From Ashinkailepas kermadecensis (lineage: Eukaryota; Arthropoda; Thecostraca; Neolepadidae), in NCBI GenBank assembly GCA_034440615.1, contig JAOTOM010004789.1:372001-436000 (forward strand): 64,000 bases of DNA, written 5' to 3'. The notes beneath the pieces were generated by a model that made no database searches, had not been told where the DNA came from, and was given only the letters and a program-made list of their open reading frames with translations. Positions 10,024 through 20,895 of this stretch are shown in pieces; the first letter of the stretch is position 1, and every line of letters begins with the position of its first letter. Position numbers and translations under genes: made by a program.

Positions 10024-10910
10024 GTGGAAGTTACTTATATGACGGAGTTTAAGGAGCTGGGAAGCGTCAACGCAGTCCTTGTTTTGCACTGGGACGACAA
10101 GCTCATGCCGAACATCGACGTTGAGCCCGGAAGAGTCCACCGCATCGCACTCGTCGTTTCAAGCCCTCAGCTCTCGCATGACAAGTTACTGGTAGTGTTC
10201 GTCCTCATCACCGGCACCGGCGAGGCCTGGCGAACAAGGCGGCAGAGGTACTCGTGGAATGGTGGCTGGAGAAGAAAGTTGCTGCGCTCTCCTTTGACAC
10301 GATTGCGTCGAACCCCGGAGTCCAGTCCGAGTGTTGCATTTTGCTGGATGAAACGTTCGGCCGGCCGCTGCTCCACCGGGCGTGTCGTCACCACATCTTG
10401 GAGCTCGTGCTGGCCGCCGCCTTCAAAGCCGCCATGGGAACTTTGTCAGGATCCAAGATAGCGCTCTTCAAGCGGTTCCGAGAAAAATGGCTGCACATGG
10501 TCCCTGCGCAAGCGGAGGCGTTCCAGGATTCGCGCCTCGACCAGCTGAAAGAGTGGCGTGTGGCGACGGCGGATGTGCTGAAGGCGGCGGGAGGAGCATG
10601 GAACGACTACCGGGAGTTCGCTCAATCGGCGCTGGCGGTGGCCACCAGCCAAGTGTAAGATACATTCCTGCGACCAGGCGCGCTACACCACGCAATGCGG
10701 ATCGCGAAGGTACTGTGCGCGAAAACGAGTCCTGCCAGCGAGACCGGGCGGTGGCTCAGAAGTTGACCGTGCTAAGCGACGGAGCGGAACGTGGGATCGA
10801 ACTGATATTTGACTTCAACACCGCCCTGACCAAGAACGAGGCAGAAAAGCAGTATTTGCTGCAAGGTCGTCGAGGCCCATTGCCGCCTCCTCTCCTGAAC
10901 CCGGCCTGAA
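10024..10910 (+). pseudogene. Decayed transposon-derived ORF with CFDTxASN/ACRHHI motifs
   Basis: Across at least two frame shifts the sequence reads KVAALSFDTIASNPGVQSE, then CCILLDETFGRPLLHRACRH, HILELVLAAAFKAAMGTLSG and SKIALFKRFREKW. This matches a protein found in many invertebrate genomes in high copy (typically FDTTASNTG, GACxLLE, LLxLACRHHI-E-VL, SGPxIxLFKRF), which I regard as encoded by a DNA transposon. The earlier part (MTEFKELGSVNAVLVLHWDD) is in another frame. It lies within an NFAT intron on the opposite strand. The transposon superfamily cannot be named from this fragment. Confidence 0.7.
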
Positions 10911-12570
10911 CTGTAAATTTCGTAAACATATCAACTGACACTCCCCTCCCCTAATGTACCTATCTAATTTACTTGTCACACTTTGTTACGCGTTTCTACG
11001 TTGCTCAGTGCACAAATAAAGCCAGGAATCGGAAAACTGGAAACATTCCTCAGCAGTTCCAACTTCGTGTCGGCATCTCGCAGACAGGGACCTGGAATAC
11101 TCGAATGAGGGTATATTTAGTCAAATTAAGCGGTCCATCTTAACTAACAATATGCTGTTCCACTATATTTTGTATATCTTATTATATTTGAAGTTTGAGA
11201 TGTTAAAAAACACACTTGTTTGCAGCGGAAACAAATACTTTTGTGAAACGTCGACGTCAGGTTTCGAACGAGGTACCCGCCCGTTACATAGGAGAAAACT
11301 TTGATGGACTTGCGGGACCACTAAATGTTCTTCAGTTCGGAATAAATTTTGTATTAGTTTCCTCATCCAATGTCACCGAACGATAGATGATCCCGTTATC
11401 ATTTCAAACTTATAATTTTTTTAACACACTAATGGCCAGCGATGTGAGCTTAGATAGAACATCCTGAATCATTGGCTTCAACGTTTAAAGCTCCTTTGAC
11501 ACCAATAAACTAAGGCCTGAGATGCGATGTTGAGCTTTAGATGATGGAAGAGACAGTACTACACAAAATAACTTCGATCATCAATGTCTTGAACGATTAA
11601 TGTGCAATACCATACAATCGCAGTAGGACATGATCTACAGTGCCCACAAATCAGGCTCTTTGAGTTAAAAATAAAAACAAAGTCCCCAAATTTTTGACAT
11701 CCAGAATGCTTCCTCTCCAGATAACTGCCCGCCCTTTTTCCCTCCTGGAAGGTTCAGTGACGCAGTTGGATGATTAAGCTGACTCAAGCTTACCGCACCC
11801 ACCCACTTCGTATCAATGTGGAACATGGGAGTAACATTGTCTTCTTTTTTTTTTTTGGGGGGGGGGGGGATGACGTGTGCATGGTGGCCAAAGCTGAGTG
11901 GAAGGCCGTTTTTCTAATGTACGCTCATAGACTCAATAGTAAATCTTCGATCTGAGTGGAGGGGACAAATCAATGTTTGAGGGGCTAGTGCCCCCCCCCC
12001 CTGCGTATAACAAGTGACACCCCTGATGCGGACTTCTGGTGTCACGGGCCACTCCCACTATATATAAATATTGTACTGGCTGCTCGACGCAGCGGCAAAA
12101 TTTTGCTTATTTGGCGTGTGCGTCACGAATCACAGTATCTGTATCTGATGTATCTGATAACTCAACATCAGCATAGGCATGTTTATACTTGTTGGCAGAT
12201 TATGGTACATGTTCAACAAATTTTGGTAATTCACGGCCTCATTTTTTGTTTGCAATCAGTGAGTAGATAGCTTTGTGTCGAATTATACGGAAAGCAGGCA
12301 TCGTGAACACGACCATATAACTTTTCATGCGTCACGTTTCACAAATAGCAATGAATTCGTTCCATAAAGGACACTGTAAGAACCAAGCCCCACCTCGCTC
12401 GGCATCCGACGTTTCATTGAATTTAAATACTAATTTCGCTATATTGTACTAAATGTGCAAACCAAAAACTCGAGCGCACCCTGACCAACATAACTTTTAT
12501 CCACGAGGTCTCTGGATTCTTCCACTTTCAAAACCAGCTAGCTTTTCCCCTGTCCGTCCAGAGCCGGACG
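10911..12570. other. NFAT intron, no gene seen
   Basis: AT-rich unique-looking DNA with a T-run/G-run at about 11846-11868 and a C-run near 11990. No coding or recognised mobile sequence. Confidence 0.5.
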
Positions 12571-12973
12571 TCAGGACCCGACCGCCGGCTGGCTGCCAGC
12601 ACCAGTGGCAACACACCGCCGATCCCCACAGGACCCGACCGCCGGCTGGCCGCCAGCACCAGTGGCAACACACCGCCGATCCCCACAGGACCCGACGCGT
12701 TGACGCCAGCACCAGTGGCAACACACCGCCGATCCCCACAGGACCCGACCGCCGGCTGGCCGCCAGCACCAGTGGCAACACACCGCCGATCCCCACAGGA
12801 CCCGACCGCCGGCTGGCCGCCAGCACCAGTGGCAACACACCGCCGATCCCCACAGGACCCGACCGCCGTCTGGCTGGCAGCACCAGTGGCAGTGGCAACA
12901 CACCGCCGATCCCCACAGGACCCGACCGCCGTCTGGCTGCCAGCACCAGTGGCAACACACCGCCGATCCCCAC
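12571..12973 (-). repeat. 57-bp minisatellite next to a candidate exon
   Basis: Seven copies on the minus strand, each beginning GTGGGGATCGGCGGTGTGTT and ending TCGGGTCCT, with one short copy near 12690-12705 and one with a 6-bp insertion near 12885. It starts at the GTGGGG that follows candidate exon 12974-13009. The unit is a multiple of three, so long open frames on both strands are artefacts. Confidence 0.9.
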
Positions 12974-13009
12974 GAGACAGTACACGCTGGAGGCAGTGTG
13001 TTCTCCGAC
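12974..13009 (-). CDS. Possible NFAT micro-exon
   Basis: A 36-bp candidate, VGEHTASSVYCL, lies between acceptor CTCTCGCCGACTGCAG and donor TGTCTC/GTGGGG, with phase 0 on both sides. This fits the exons on each side (13661-13755 ends in phase 0, 9526-9692 begins in phase 0). The donor is weak. A competing plus-strand reading (YTLEAVCSPTCSRR, ending CCCG/GTGAGA) uses the same DNA. Support is phase and position only. Confidence 0.3.
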
Positions 13010-13109
13010 CTGCAGTCGGCGAGAGCGGCCCAAGCCGACCGATTTCCCGGTGAGACGTCGCCGGCATTGGGCTGTGACAGGGCCGGGCGACCGGCAGCAC
13101 ACCTACTCG

Positions 13110-13575
13110 TCCGCGTGCCGCCAACGGTGGAGCCGGTCACGTGGCGCCAACGGTGGAGCCGGTCACGTGGCGCCAACGGTGGAGCCGGTCACGTGGCGCC
13201 AACGGTGGAGCCGGTCACGTGCCGCCAACGGTGGAGCCGGTCACGTGGCGCACGCGGTGGAGCCGGTCACGTGCCGCCAACGGTGGAGCCGGTCACGTGG
13301 CGCCAACGGTGGAGCCGGTCACGTGGCGCACGCGGTGGAGCCGGTCACGTGCCGCCAACGGTGGAGCCGGTCACGTGGCGCCAACGGTGGAGCCGGTCAC
13401 GTGGCGCCAACGGTGGAGCCGGTCACGTGGCGCCAACGGTGGAGCCGGTCACGTGCCGCCAACGGTGGAGCCGGTCACGTGGCGCCAACGGTGGAGCCGG
13501 TCACGTGCCGCCAACGGTGGAGCCGGTCACGTGCCGCCAACGGTGGAGCCGGTCACGTGGCGCACGCGGTGGCCA
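13110..13575. repeat. 26-bp minisatellite with a CACGTG E-box in nearly every unit
   Basis: About 17 copies of a unit built on CAACGGTGGAGCCGGTCACG, with a minor variant (GCACGCGGTGGAG). Almost every unit contains the palindrome CACGTG, the consensus for bHLH/bHLH-Zip factors, flanked by GT on one side and GC on the other. It begins about 85 bases beyond the donor of exon 13661-13755 and does not contain that donor. Confidence 0.9.
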
Positions 13576-13660
13576 CGCCGCCGTCCAGCGTCCAGTGCGG
13601 CTGCACCTGATACCACCGCACTACCTAAACACTGGCCAAACATGGCCGCTCGGTACGTAC

Positions 13661-13755
13661 CGGCTCGGCCAGACGGCTCGGCAGGGCGGACGTCGTCTCG
13701 CCGCCGGCCGCACACGGCTCGTCAAATCCCAGGCCCGAGTCCTCGTCCGGCTCGG
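13661..13755 (-). CDS. Probable NFAT N-terminal acidic exon
   Basis: The 95-bp exon reads EPDEDSGLGFDEPCAAGG then ETTSALPSRLAEP. It has a good acceptor (GCCGACCGTTGCAG) and a strong donor (GAGCCG/GTACGTACC). Two leading bases (CC) complete a Pro codon with the C left by exon 20219-20293, giving ITK-P-EPDED. It ends in phase 0. The acidic, Ser-rich composition suits a transactivation or regulatory segment. The gene assignment is inferred from strand, order and phase. Confidence 0.6.
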
Positions 13756-14349
13756 CTGCAACGGTCGGCGCGGGCCAGCGTCAGTGCGAGAGGGGATGAC
13801 GGGTGACCACGGCACCGGGCTGACAGGCCGGACAAGCTCACCAGCCAGCGTCAGTACGGGGAGGGGTGGCGGGTCACCACGGCACCGGGCTGCCAGGCTG
13901 GACAGGTTACCCCACCGGCGTCAGCGCATAGTAACAATATCTGGAGCAAGACAATGGTATCAGGTCCAAGGCCGCGAGCTTCGGCAGGCTGTGACAATGC
14001 CCAGGCAGTTTGTCGACGGTCACCGGTTTGTCGTATCACCACCGCGGTTACCTAAGTCATAAAGTGTTCAGACTAAGTAAGAGCCGAAGGGGCACACCTG
14101 GGTTAAGCCTGCACAGGGTAGATACTATAACCCTGGACAAAAAAAAAATACTCGACACCCCAACCAATAACGCATCCTAAACTCCAAAGAAACTATTCAT
14201 CAACATCCTACACATCTGTCAATACCTATCTAGCCCTATTCACTCGACCCCGCGTAACAGACGCCTGGATCGAATGCCTCATCAATAATTTTCAACTCCA
14301 TCCATTCCTGCTTTAAAGGGGTCTGCGCAGTGTACACCTACTAGCATAA

Positions 14350-14815
14350 ATCGCACCTTATCCACACCACTATTTAGAAGAAAAAAAGTTCATTCAACCT
14401 AAAAAAAACTGTTCAGCCTATTTTTAAATACAATCAATTAGGGACTTCCCACATCAGCAGGCAGCCTATTTCATTGATCAACCACCCTTTGGCTGACAAT
14501 CTGTCGGCACGTAACTGTCCTATACCTTGATTTGTCCCACCTGAAGTGATTACCCCTGTGCTACTCTAAAGAGATGAGCATCATAAAATTGACATTATCT
14601 AACCCTTCAGCGATTGTATACATTTCAATCATATCACCCCTTAATCTCCCATACTTCGGTGAGTACATATCTCATGCTGTAAGCCATTCTCCATATTCTA
14701 AGCTACCTAGTCCACTGATGAGTCTTGTGGCTTTGCGCTGCACTCTTTCTAACATATCTATATCTCTTTTTAAGAAAGGGCTCCATGTCTGTTCTGAATA
14801 TTCCACGTAGGGTCA
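14350..14815 (-). pseudogene. Decayed LINE reverse transcriptase C-terminus
   Basis: On the minus strand broken frames read YVEYSEQTWSPFLKRDIDML, ERVQRKATRLISGLGSLEYG, YGRLRGDMIEMYTIAEGLDN, VVDQ-NRLPADVGSP and VFKNRLNSFFLG. This is the characteristic order (LE-Y..WSP, K-DI-LE-VQR-AT-LI-GL, RRRGDMIE-YKI, WN-LP, FK-RLD-F) of the C-terminal part of CR1/Jockey-superfamily reverse transcriptases. Stops interrupt it. It is a different clade from the RNase-H LINE at 1-2040. Confidence 0.75.
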
Positions 14816-14867
14816 CACATAGGCTTGTACTGAATATTCCAAGTGGGGTCAGCACATAGGGGAGAGG

Positions 14868-15242
14868 AGGGGAGGGGGAGGAGATTAGATGAGATGAGAT
14901 GAGAGTAGAGTAGAGTAGAGTAGAGTAGAGAGAGGATAGAGGATAGAGGATAGATGAGAGATGAGAGAGGAGAGATGAGAGATGAGAGAGGAGAGAGGAG
15001 AGAGGAGAGAGGAGAGAGGAGAGAGAGGAGAGAGGAGAGAGAGGAGAGGAGAGAGGAGAGAGGAGAGAGGAGAGAGGGAGGAGAGAGGAGGAGAGAGAGG
15101 AGAGAGAGAGAGGAGAGAGGAGAGAGGAGAGAGGAGAGAGGAGAGAGGAGAGAGGAGAGAGGAGAGGAGAGAGGAGAGAGGAGAGAGGAGGTAAGAGGAG
15201 GGAAGGGGAGGAGAGGAGGGAAGAGGAGAGGAGGGGAGAAGA
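14868..15242. repeat. Purine microsatellite (GGAGA/GAGAG)n
   Basis: About 370 bp of almost pure A/G on the plus strand, shifting from GAGTA and GATGA variants to GGAGAGA. Open frames across it are artefacts. Long homopurine tracts can adopt triplex (H-DNA) structure. Confidence 0.95.
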
Positions 15243-15494
15243 GAGGTCTTCCGTTTCGCCCGCTGCGGGACATCAGCGAGTTGTGACAGTATCCGTTTAC
15301 AGGTTTGCTTTGCTCGGCTCTAATTGTCTATGCTATATGCAACATGTCAGCGACGAGCATAAAAGCATACGCTTTCTTCCAGTATGAATGGTTTTCGGCG
15401 ACACCAGTGTGTTTGGCCGTGGGATAAATGGGATCGAATTTCATGATTCGGTGCTCGCCTGATTCTGCAGCATAGACATTTTTGTCTTTACAGC

Positions 15495-15790
15495 ACGTGT
15501 CCCACCCAGCCTGGACTGTGAGCTGAGTGCAAGACTGCTTTGTGAAGTGTCATGGTGTCCCAGCCAGCCTGGACTGTGAGCTGAGTGCAATACTGCATTG
15601 TGAAGTGTCATGGTGTCCCATCCAGCCTGAACTGTGAGCTGAGTGCAATACTGCATTGTGAAGTGTCATGGTGTCCCAGCCAGCCTGAACTGTGAGCTGA
15701 GTGCAATACTGCATTGTGAAGTGTCATGGTGTCCCAGCCAGCCTGAACTGTGAGCTGAGTGCGAGACTGCTTTGTGAAGTGTCATGAAGA
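15495..15790. repeat. 58-bp minisatellite, five copies
   Basis: The unit contains CCCAGCCAGCCTGGACTGTG and GTGAAGTGTCATG. Copies differ at a few sites (GACTGCTTTG versus TACTGCATTG). The plus strand of each unit carries ACT/GTGAGCTG, donor-like but with no exon recognised beside it. Confidence 0.9.
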
Positions 15791-15871
15791 GTGGTTGAGA
15801 AGAGTCAGCGCTCATGTAATTCTGCAGCACAAACACTTTAACAAAGAAATGCACCAAAAAGCATCGTCTTT

Positions 15872-15969
15872 GGTTGGTTATTGGTTTTTACGACACGTCG
15901 ACCGTTGAGTCATATAGCGTCGCCAATCTCTCACGCCGATTGGTCACGGGCGAAGTGTAGCGACAGGTG
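15872..15969 (-). mobile_element. Head-less SINE (family A), body and tail only
   Basis: A 98-bp minus-strand copy ends at CGACAGGTG(A), so the tRNA head is missing. It is flanked by a perfect 14-bp duplication AAAGCATCGTCTTT (15858-15871 and 15970-15983). The duplication shows that it inserted in this truncated form. Confidence 0.93.
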
Positions 15970-15983
15970 AAAGCATCGTCTTT

Positions 15984-18900
15984 ATAAAACGTGTACCACC
16001 CTACCGGATTTGAAGGCTGAGCGCGAGGCACGCTTGTGAAGAGGGTCGGTTTATGATACTCACCGAAAAAGCCAAGGAAAAGCAGCTATACGCATGCAAT
16101 GGGTCAAGAGGAAGATTTCGGGAACAGCCGTACTCGGAGACGTTGAAAGGAATTTCCAGGAATTACTTGGTGTTTCGAAGATAGCGATTATGTTCTAAAG
16201 CACTACATTCGTACGGATACATTTTGCATCCTATTCACCCATCGAAATTCGGTACTTAATATTCATAAAAGAGATGTGAAATATTAAATGTAGCCTAAAG
16301 CAAAGCATGGTGCAGCGCGCCCGACCCAACATAATACACACAAATAAACGTTGGTGTTTGTCCCGCCACTTGAGAGGTCAAGCCACTGAAAATTAAAAGA
16401 TAATGGAATAAATACTCTTCAAACGATGTAATTGTATATCAAACGGGACGTTTTGCATCCATCAGCCCCGCCGTCATTTGAAGAATAGGCTAAATAGTTA
16501 CATCGATACATATAGTAGTAGGAGACCGGAAACGTTTCGTCTCCCTGGCTCAAAGGTACCTACCCAGGAACAACATTCGTACGGGGCTATTCGGAACAGC
16601 GGTTTCCCGTAAGTCGGTGTTAGGCACCCATATTGATTTCAGGCTCGTATGCGGGATTTGAATTGTACTTCGTAATCCTGTATGAGTGAGGACAATTTTT
16701 CGGGGTGATTGAATACGGAGATTGAATACTTTTCAGTGAACCTTGAGCAACTTATCACAGAGCAACTCATTGTCAAACAGCGTCATTCAACCTCAAAATA
16801 ATACAAATGAGCGGACAATTTTCTGGAGAGGATAATGTTCTAGATTCCAAAAATCGAGGAACAGCCTGTTTTTTTTTTCATCACAGCTCGTGTGTGTTGG
16901 CGTCATATTTTGGTAGGTATGGTGCATGGCCGGGATGAAGATTCGCTGTAACCAGTGGTGATTAACAATGATTAACACGCGCAATGGCGAGGTGGGGTAA
17001 GAACTGTCGCCGGCTCGGGCTTTTTCCGCAATAGCTATGACCGGAACGGGACAGGGATCCACCCTTTCGGATAAGTGGTAATCAATGCCATGAGTGAAGT
17101 TTGTCTGATATGATTGTGGAGGGGGCTCAAGCATTTTAAACTTAATTCGACTTGTTATACATTCACATATTTTAGCGTTCAGAGTGGAAATGCTTTAGCG
17201 TGGGGCAGCAGGTGGCTCAAGCTCCTCCCCAAATATATATAAGTTCCACCCCTGATCAATGCCAAGTAGCATCGGCTTCGCCACGGCAAAATGGTGTGGG
17301 GGGATAGTTAGTTAGTTATTTGGGCGTTAGGGTGCTTCGACCAGAATTGGTCATTCGCGCGCAATAGTGTGGGGGATATTCGAGGCTGTAGATACATTAT
17401 TGTCATGCAACACCCAAGGGAGTAATGTTACAACCTAAAAACATTGATGTTATTTGTCCGTCTTAACTTCAATGATGGCGGAACCCACGCCGGGTGCATC
17501 GTTTAACGCTACAAATGTGAAAATCCGTCAGTAACTTTGGCGTCGGCGGCCCGTCAAAGTTGAGAGGCTGATTTCGCGGGCGGCCGGACCGTCGGTGGCG
17601 GCCGGCCCGCCAAACGGCGGCTGGTTACCAGGCTAGGGTTACACAAGTTTGTTTATTGCTGTTCATGGGGTCGTTTACGACACACTTTGTGCACACTAAC
17701 GGCTAACGGCGCCGTCCACACTGCTCCGCCGATGGGCCGCGGGACTGGAAAGCGTTGCCAATCGTGCGAGTGCTGGACAAGGGACATCCAGAGTTGAACA
17801 CTCCCGCCACCCGGCCACCTCGCCCCAGTTCCCGGCTCGGCCCAGTTCCCCGGTCACCTCCCTCAGGGCAAATCGCAGCCAAAATATTTGCAATACATGT
17901 GTAAGCGACAGTGAAATTGATACATGAGGACGAACCGAGAGATGAACTTCGCATACCATTTGATGGACATGAAGTGGCATACATTGTAACTATATTTTTC
18001 GCGGGTACACAAGCGATCATCCGGACACGCTTGTTGCGGACGCCATGCCCGCCGACAATGAATAGTATTCGAGAGTTCTTTCCTCGAGTGATATCGGAAA
18101 CCCACCAGTTTTATTTCCTAAGCTAGAGATTCCCCGATGTTCGCGTTGCCGTACGCATCTGACGCGTACCGTCCCTGTAGTCCTCCTGAGCAAGCATAAT
18201 CCATTATAGGCGAGAATCGTTCTTGTTAAAACAAAAATAATCGGTCAAAAACAAAACGACGCACAAACCAGGCTGGATTTGTACTTTGCAACCCTGGAAG
18301 TGGGTATGGATTTTTTTGGGTAATCGCATACTGGAGGATATTTTTATTGAAGCCTGCCATATGAGAGCTTTCGAGCTTTCTTCAAAGTTCGAAATGAGAA
18401 AAATGGCAGGATAAGTTAATGGAGAGGATATGTTTGGGATGCCAAAAAATGCAGGAACAACCCATTTTTTAATCCTGCGCACGAACCATAATTTGCTTTT
18501 CCTTTAAGGTAGAAGGTAGTTTCTTATCGCCAGATGAGTGGTGCACAGAGAACAAATGAAAGGAAAATGCATTTTAGCCCAGTGACTTGTAGCACAGGAA
18601 CAGCTTAAAACCGGACGTCTTTTGACCGGTGATCTTCCTGCCAACCCCATACAGTGCTCCGGAATTATCTATTTCGTAGAGTGGAGCGTAGCAGGTGAAG
18701 ACGTCGAAACAATTCGGTAATGTAGGAAAAGGCGTGGCCAAAGATGATATTGACAGATGAAAACCGCACTTGCTGGCAAGAATGCGACAGGGCAGATATC
18801 AGAAATAAAATATGGTGAAAAAGCAAACGTCATAACAGTTTGATGTTGTGAAGCATCATGGAAGTCAATTCAATAAGTCAAAACTCCGTCCGCAAGAGAC

Positions 18901-20218
18901 CAATGTAAGCTGCTGATGGATGCCATTTTCCATGCAAATTTTGGAACTCCAGAAAGTTGCTTTTACACGTAGCATTGGAAGTCAAAATCAAGGCATAAAT
19001 TAATAAACGACCGACTTTTCGGTATATTCACTTTCTTCAGGAGCAATGAGCGAAGAAAAAAGTCAGATCACTGACTAAATGTGTGCAACTCGGCAAGGAT
19101 GCTACCGATTGAAATGGGTGAAAATCCTAACAATATGCAAACATCGAAACGGAGAACTTGCACCAGCGTAGCGGTTCCAAATAAAATTTTTTTTTTTTTT
19201 TTTTTTTTTTAAAAATTTATTATTAATAAAAAGGAAGGAGGGAAAAAAAAAAAAAAAAAAAAAAAAAAACCAGCGATAGCAGTTCATGAAGACGTTTCGC
19301 TACAGATCGAGCCTAACAGCTCTGGTACTCTGTACTCTCTGAATTAACAATACTAGTAACTTTGATCCTGAATGACCTAGCTATAGATATCTATATATAT
19401 CTGTATATATCTATATATATATATATATCTATATATACATATATATATCAGAAAAACCACCTTGACAAACTTCGATTTCCAAAGTCCGGTTTTTGGACGC
19501 GGTTGGTCAAACCTGTTTCCCTGCGCGCCTCAAACCTCAACCGGGCTGCGATAACCGAGAGGTGGATGGCCGACAAAACCAAACTGAAACTGGGCTACAA
19601 GTCATCTGTGGTGAACGGCACACAGGCAGCCTGTAGCACACTGGTCCCAGAGCAGGTCTGGACGTATCCCTCGGATTCCTGGATGCGGAGAGGAAAAGTT
19701 CTGGGCCATCCATTCCGGAGAGAATAACTTCCTTCGTGTTAGTGATGTCGGGAACATGCTGTTGTACTTCCCAGTGTGTTTCGGGCATTGTTATCAAATA
19801 ACACAGAGTTTATAGTTATCGTGAAATAACATGATTCAACGTTTTAGCAAGCAGATGGAGAGGATAATATTCTAGCGATGATAATGTTCTGGATGACAAT
19901 ATCCTCAAACCAGGCAGTCATTCCAACCCTGCCATAGTATGCCTCTTGCCCTCACTCACACAGTGTCTCTAATGGCGCGGTATCCTTAAAGGCTCCATCA
20001 TGAACTAATGGCGCGGCATCCTTAACGGCTCCATCATTAACTAATGGCGCTTCGTGGCGTCACCTGCACACCAAGCTTGACATGGGAATGTGCCACGATA
20101 CGGCACGCAATGCCATGGGAAGCTGACAAGATGGCCACACCCGACAACAACACACAAGTGCCGCCGGACAGCAGCCAGGCGTCAGCCGGCGAGGACCGGC
20201 GGGGCGGCGTCCACTCAC
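15984..20218. other. NFAT intron with simple repeats and dispersed repeat fragments
   Basis: No exon is supported. Segments near 16825-16900, 18410-18480 and 19855-19900 share a TGGAGAGGATAATGTTCT-like core and are probably one old dispersed repeat. Facing T26 and A28 runs at about 19185-19269 could form a hairpin. (TATC/TATA)n lies at 19385-19450. A SINE-body fragment (TTAGTTATTTGGGCGTTAGG) is near 17310. A GC-rich patch at 17700-17870 has no placeable exon. Confidence 0.45.
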
Positions 20219-20293
20219 GCTTTGTGATTCGCACGGGCGCCAGGTGACGCCGCACAGTCTTGGCGCGCTCCCGACCACCGTGGCCGTCCGCTC
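20219..20293 (-). CDS. Probable NFAT N-terminal basic exon
   Basis: The 75-bp exon reads ADGHGGRERAKTVRRHLAPV then RITK. It has a good acceptor (GGTCTGCCCGCAG) and donor (AAAGC/GTGAGTGG). It enters and leaves in phase 1. Its last C joins CC of exon 13661-13755, and its first GA joins the G left by exon 26475-26585. The very basic stretch could be a nuclear-localisation region. A second frame (ERTATVVGSAPRLCG) is also open, so the frame is chosen on phase. Gene assignment is inferred. Confidence 0.55.
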
Positions 20294-20310
20294 CTGCGGG
20301 CAGACCAACC

Positions 20311-20392
20311 GCGTCAACCACACCGACCAGCGTCAACCACACCGACCAGCGTCAACCACACCGACCACCGTCAACCACACCGACCAACACAG
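20311..20392 (-). repeat. 19-bp minisatellite abutting a splice acceptor
   Basis: Four copies on the minus strand of GGTCGGTGTGGTTGACGCT lie 18-100 bases before the acceptor of exon 20219-20293, where branch point and pyrimidine tract belong. Each unit repeats a GTTGACG that could serve as a branch-point-like motif. Confidence 0.75.
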
Positions 20393-20780
20393 TGACGCCG
20401 CCGAGACGTCCGGCTGTCTCCGCAACACACACAAACCGAGCAACAAAGAGAGCAGCAAGGGGAGCAGCAAAGGGAACAAGGCCTTCTCGATTTCTCTACT
20501 TCTCGGCCTTCACATTCTGGGTCGGCTTTGGCTCACGCTGATGGAGAAGGGCCCAGAGCTGACAGGGGGTCTCAGGCCTATGAAGAGGCCCCCTGGCTTC
20601 GGCGATGATCCGGACCGAAGCAGATGGTTCCGGGTGCTGCGAAAAGGGCATCCAAGATCATGGGAAGGGCCCGGGCTGCTAAACAGTAGTGGCGTTTCCA
20701 AGGGGTCAAGGGGCATCCGACCTCCTGGGAAGTTCGTTGGGCAACCACCCGAGGGGCAGAGATATAACGGAGGAAAAGTT

Positions 20781-20883
20781 TGTTGGTTGGTTATTGGTTT
20801 TTACGACACGTCGACCGTTGAGTCATATAGCGTCGCCAATTTCTCACGCCGATTGGTCGCGGGCGAAGAGTAGCGACAGGTGA
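20781..20883 (-). mobile_element. Head-less SINE (family A)
   Basis: A 103-bp minus-strand copy truncated at the same point as 15872-15969 (ends CGACAGGTGA). A 12-bp duplication, GGAGGAAAAGTT, lies at 20769-20780 and 20884-20895. Confidence 0.92.
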
Positions 20884-20895
20884 GGAGGAAAAGTT

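Noticed and set aside
12453..14062. 385- and 354-codon plus-strand frames rich in Pro/Arg/Gly
   Set aside because: They run through the 57-bp and 26-bp arrays and contradict the minus-strand NFAT exons.
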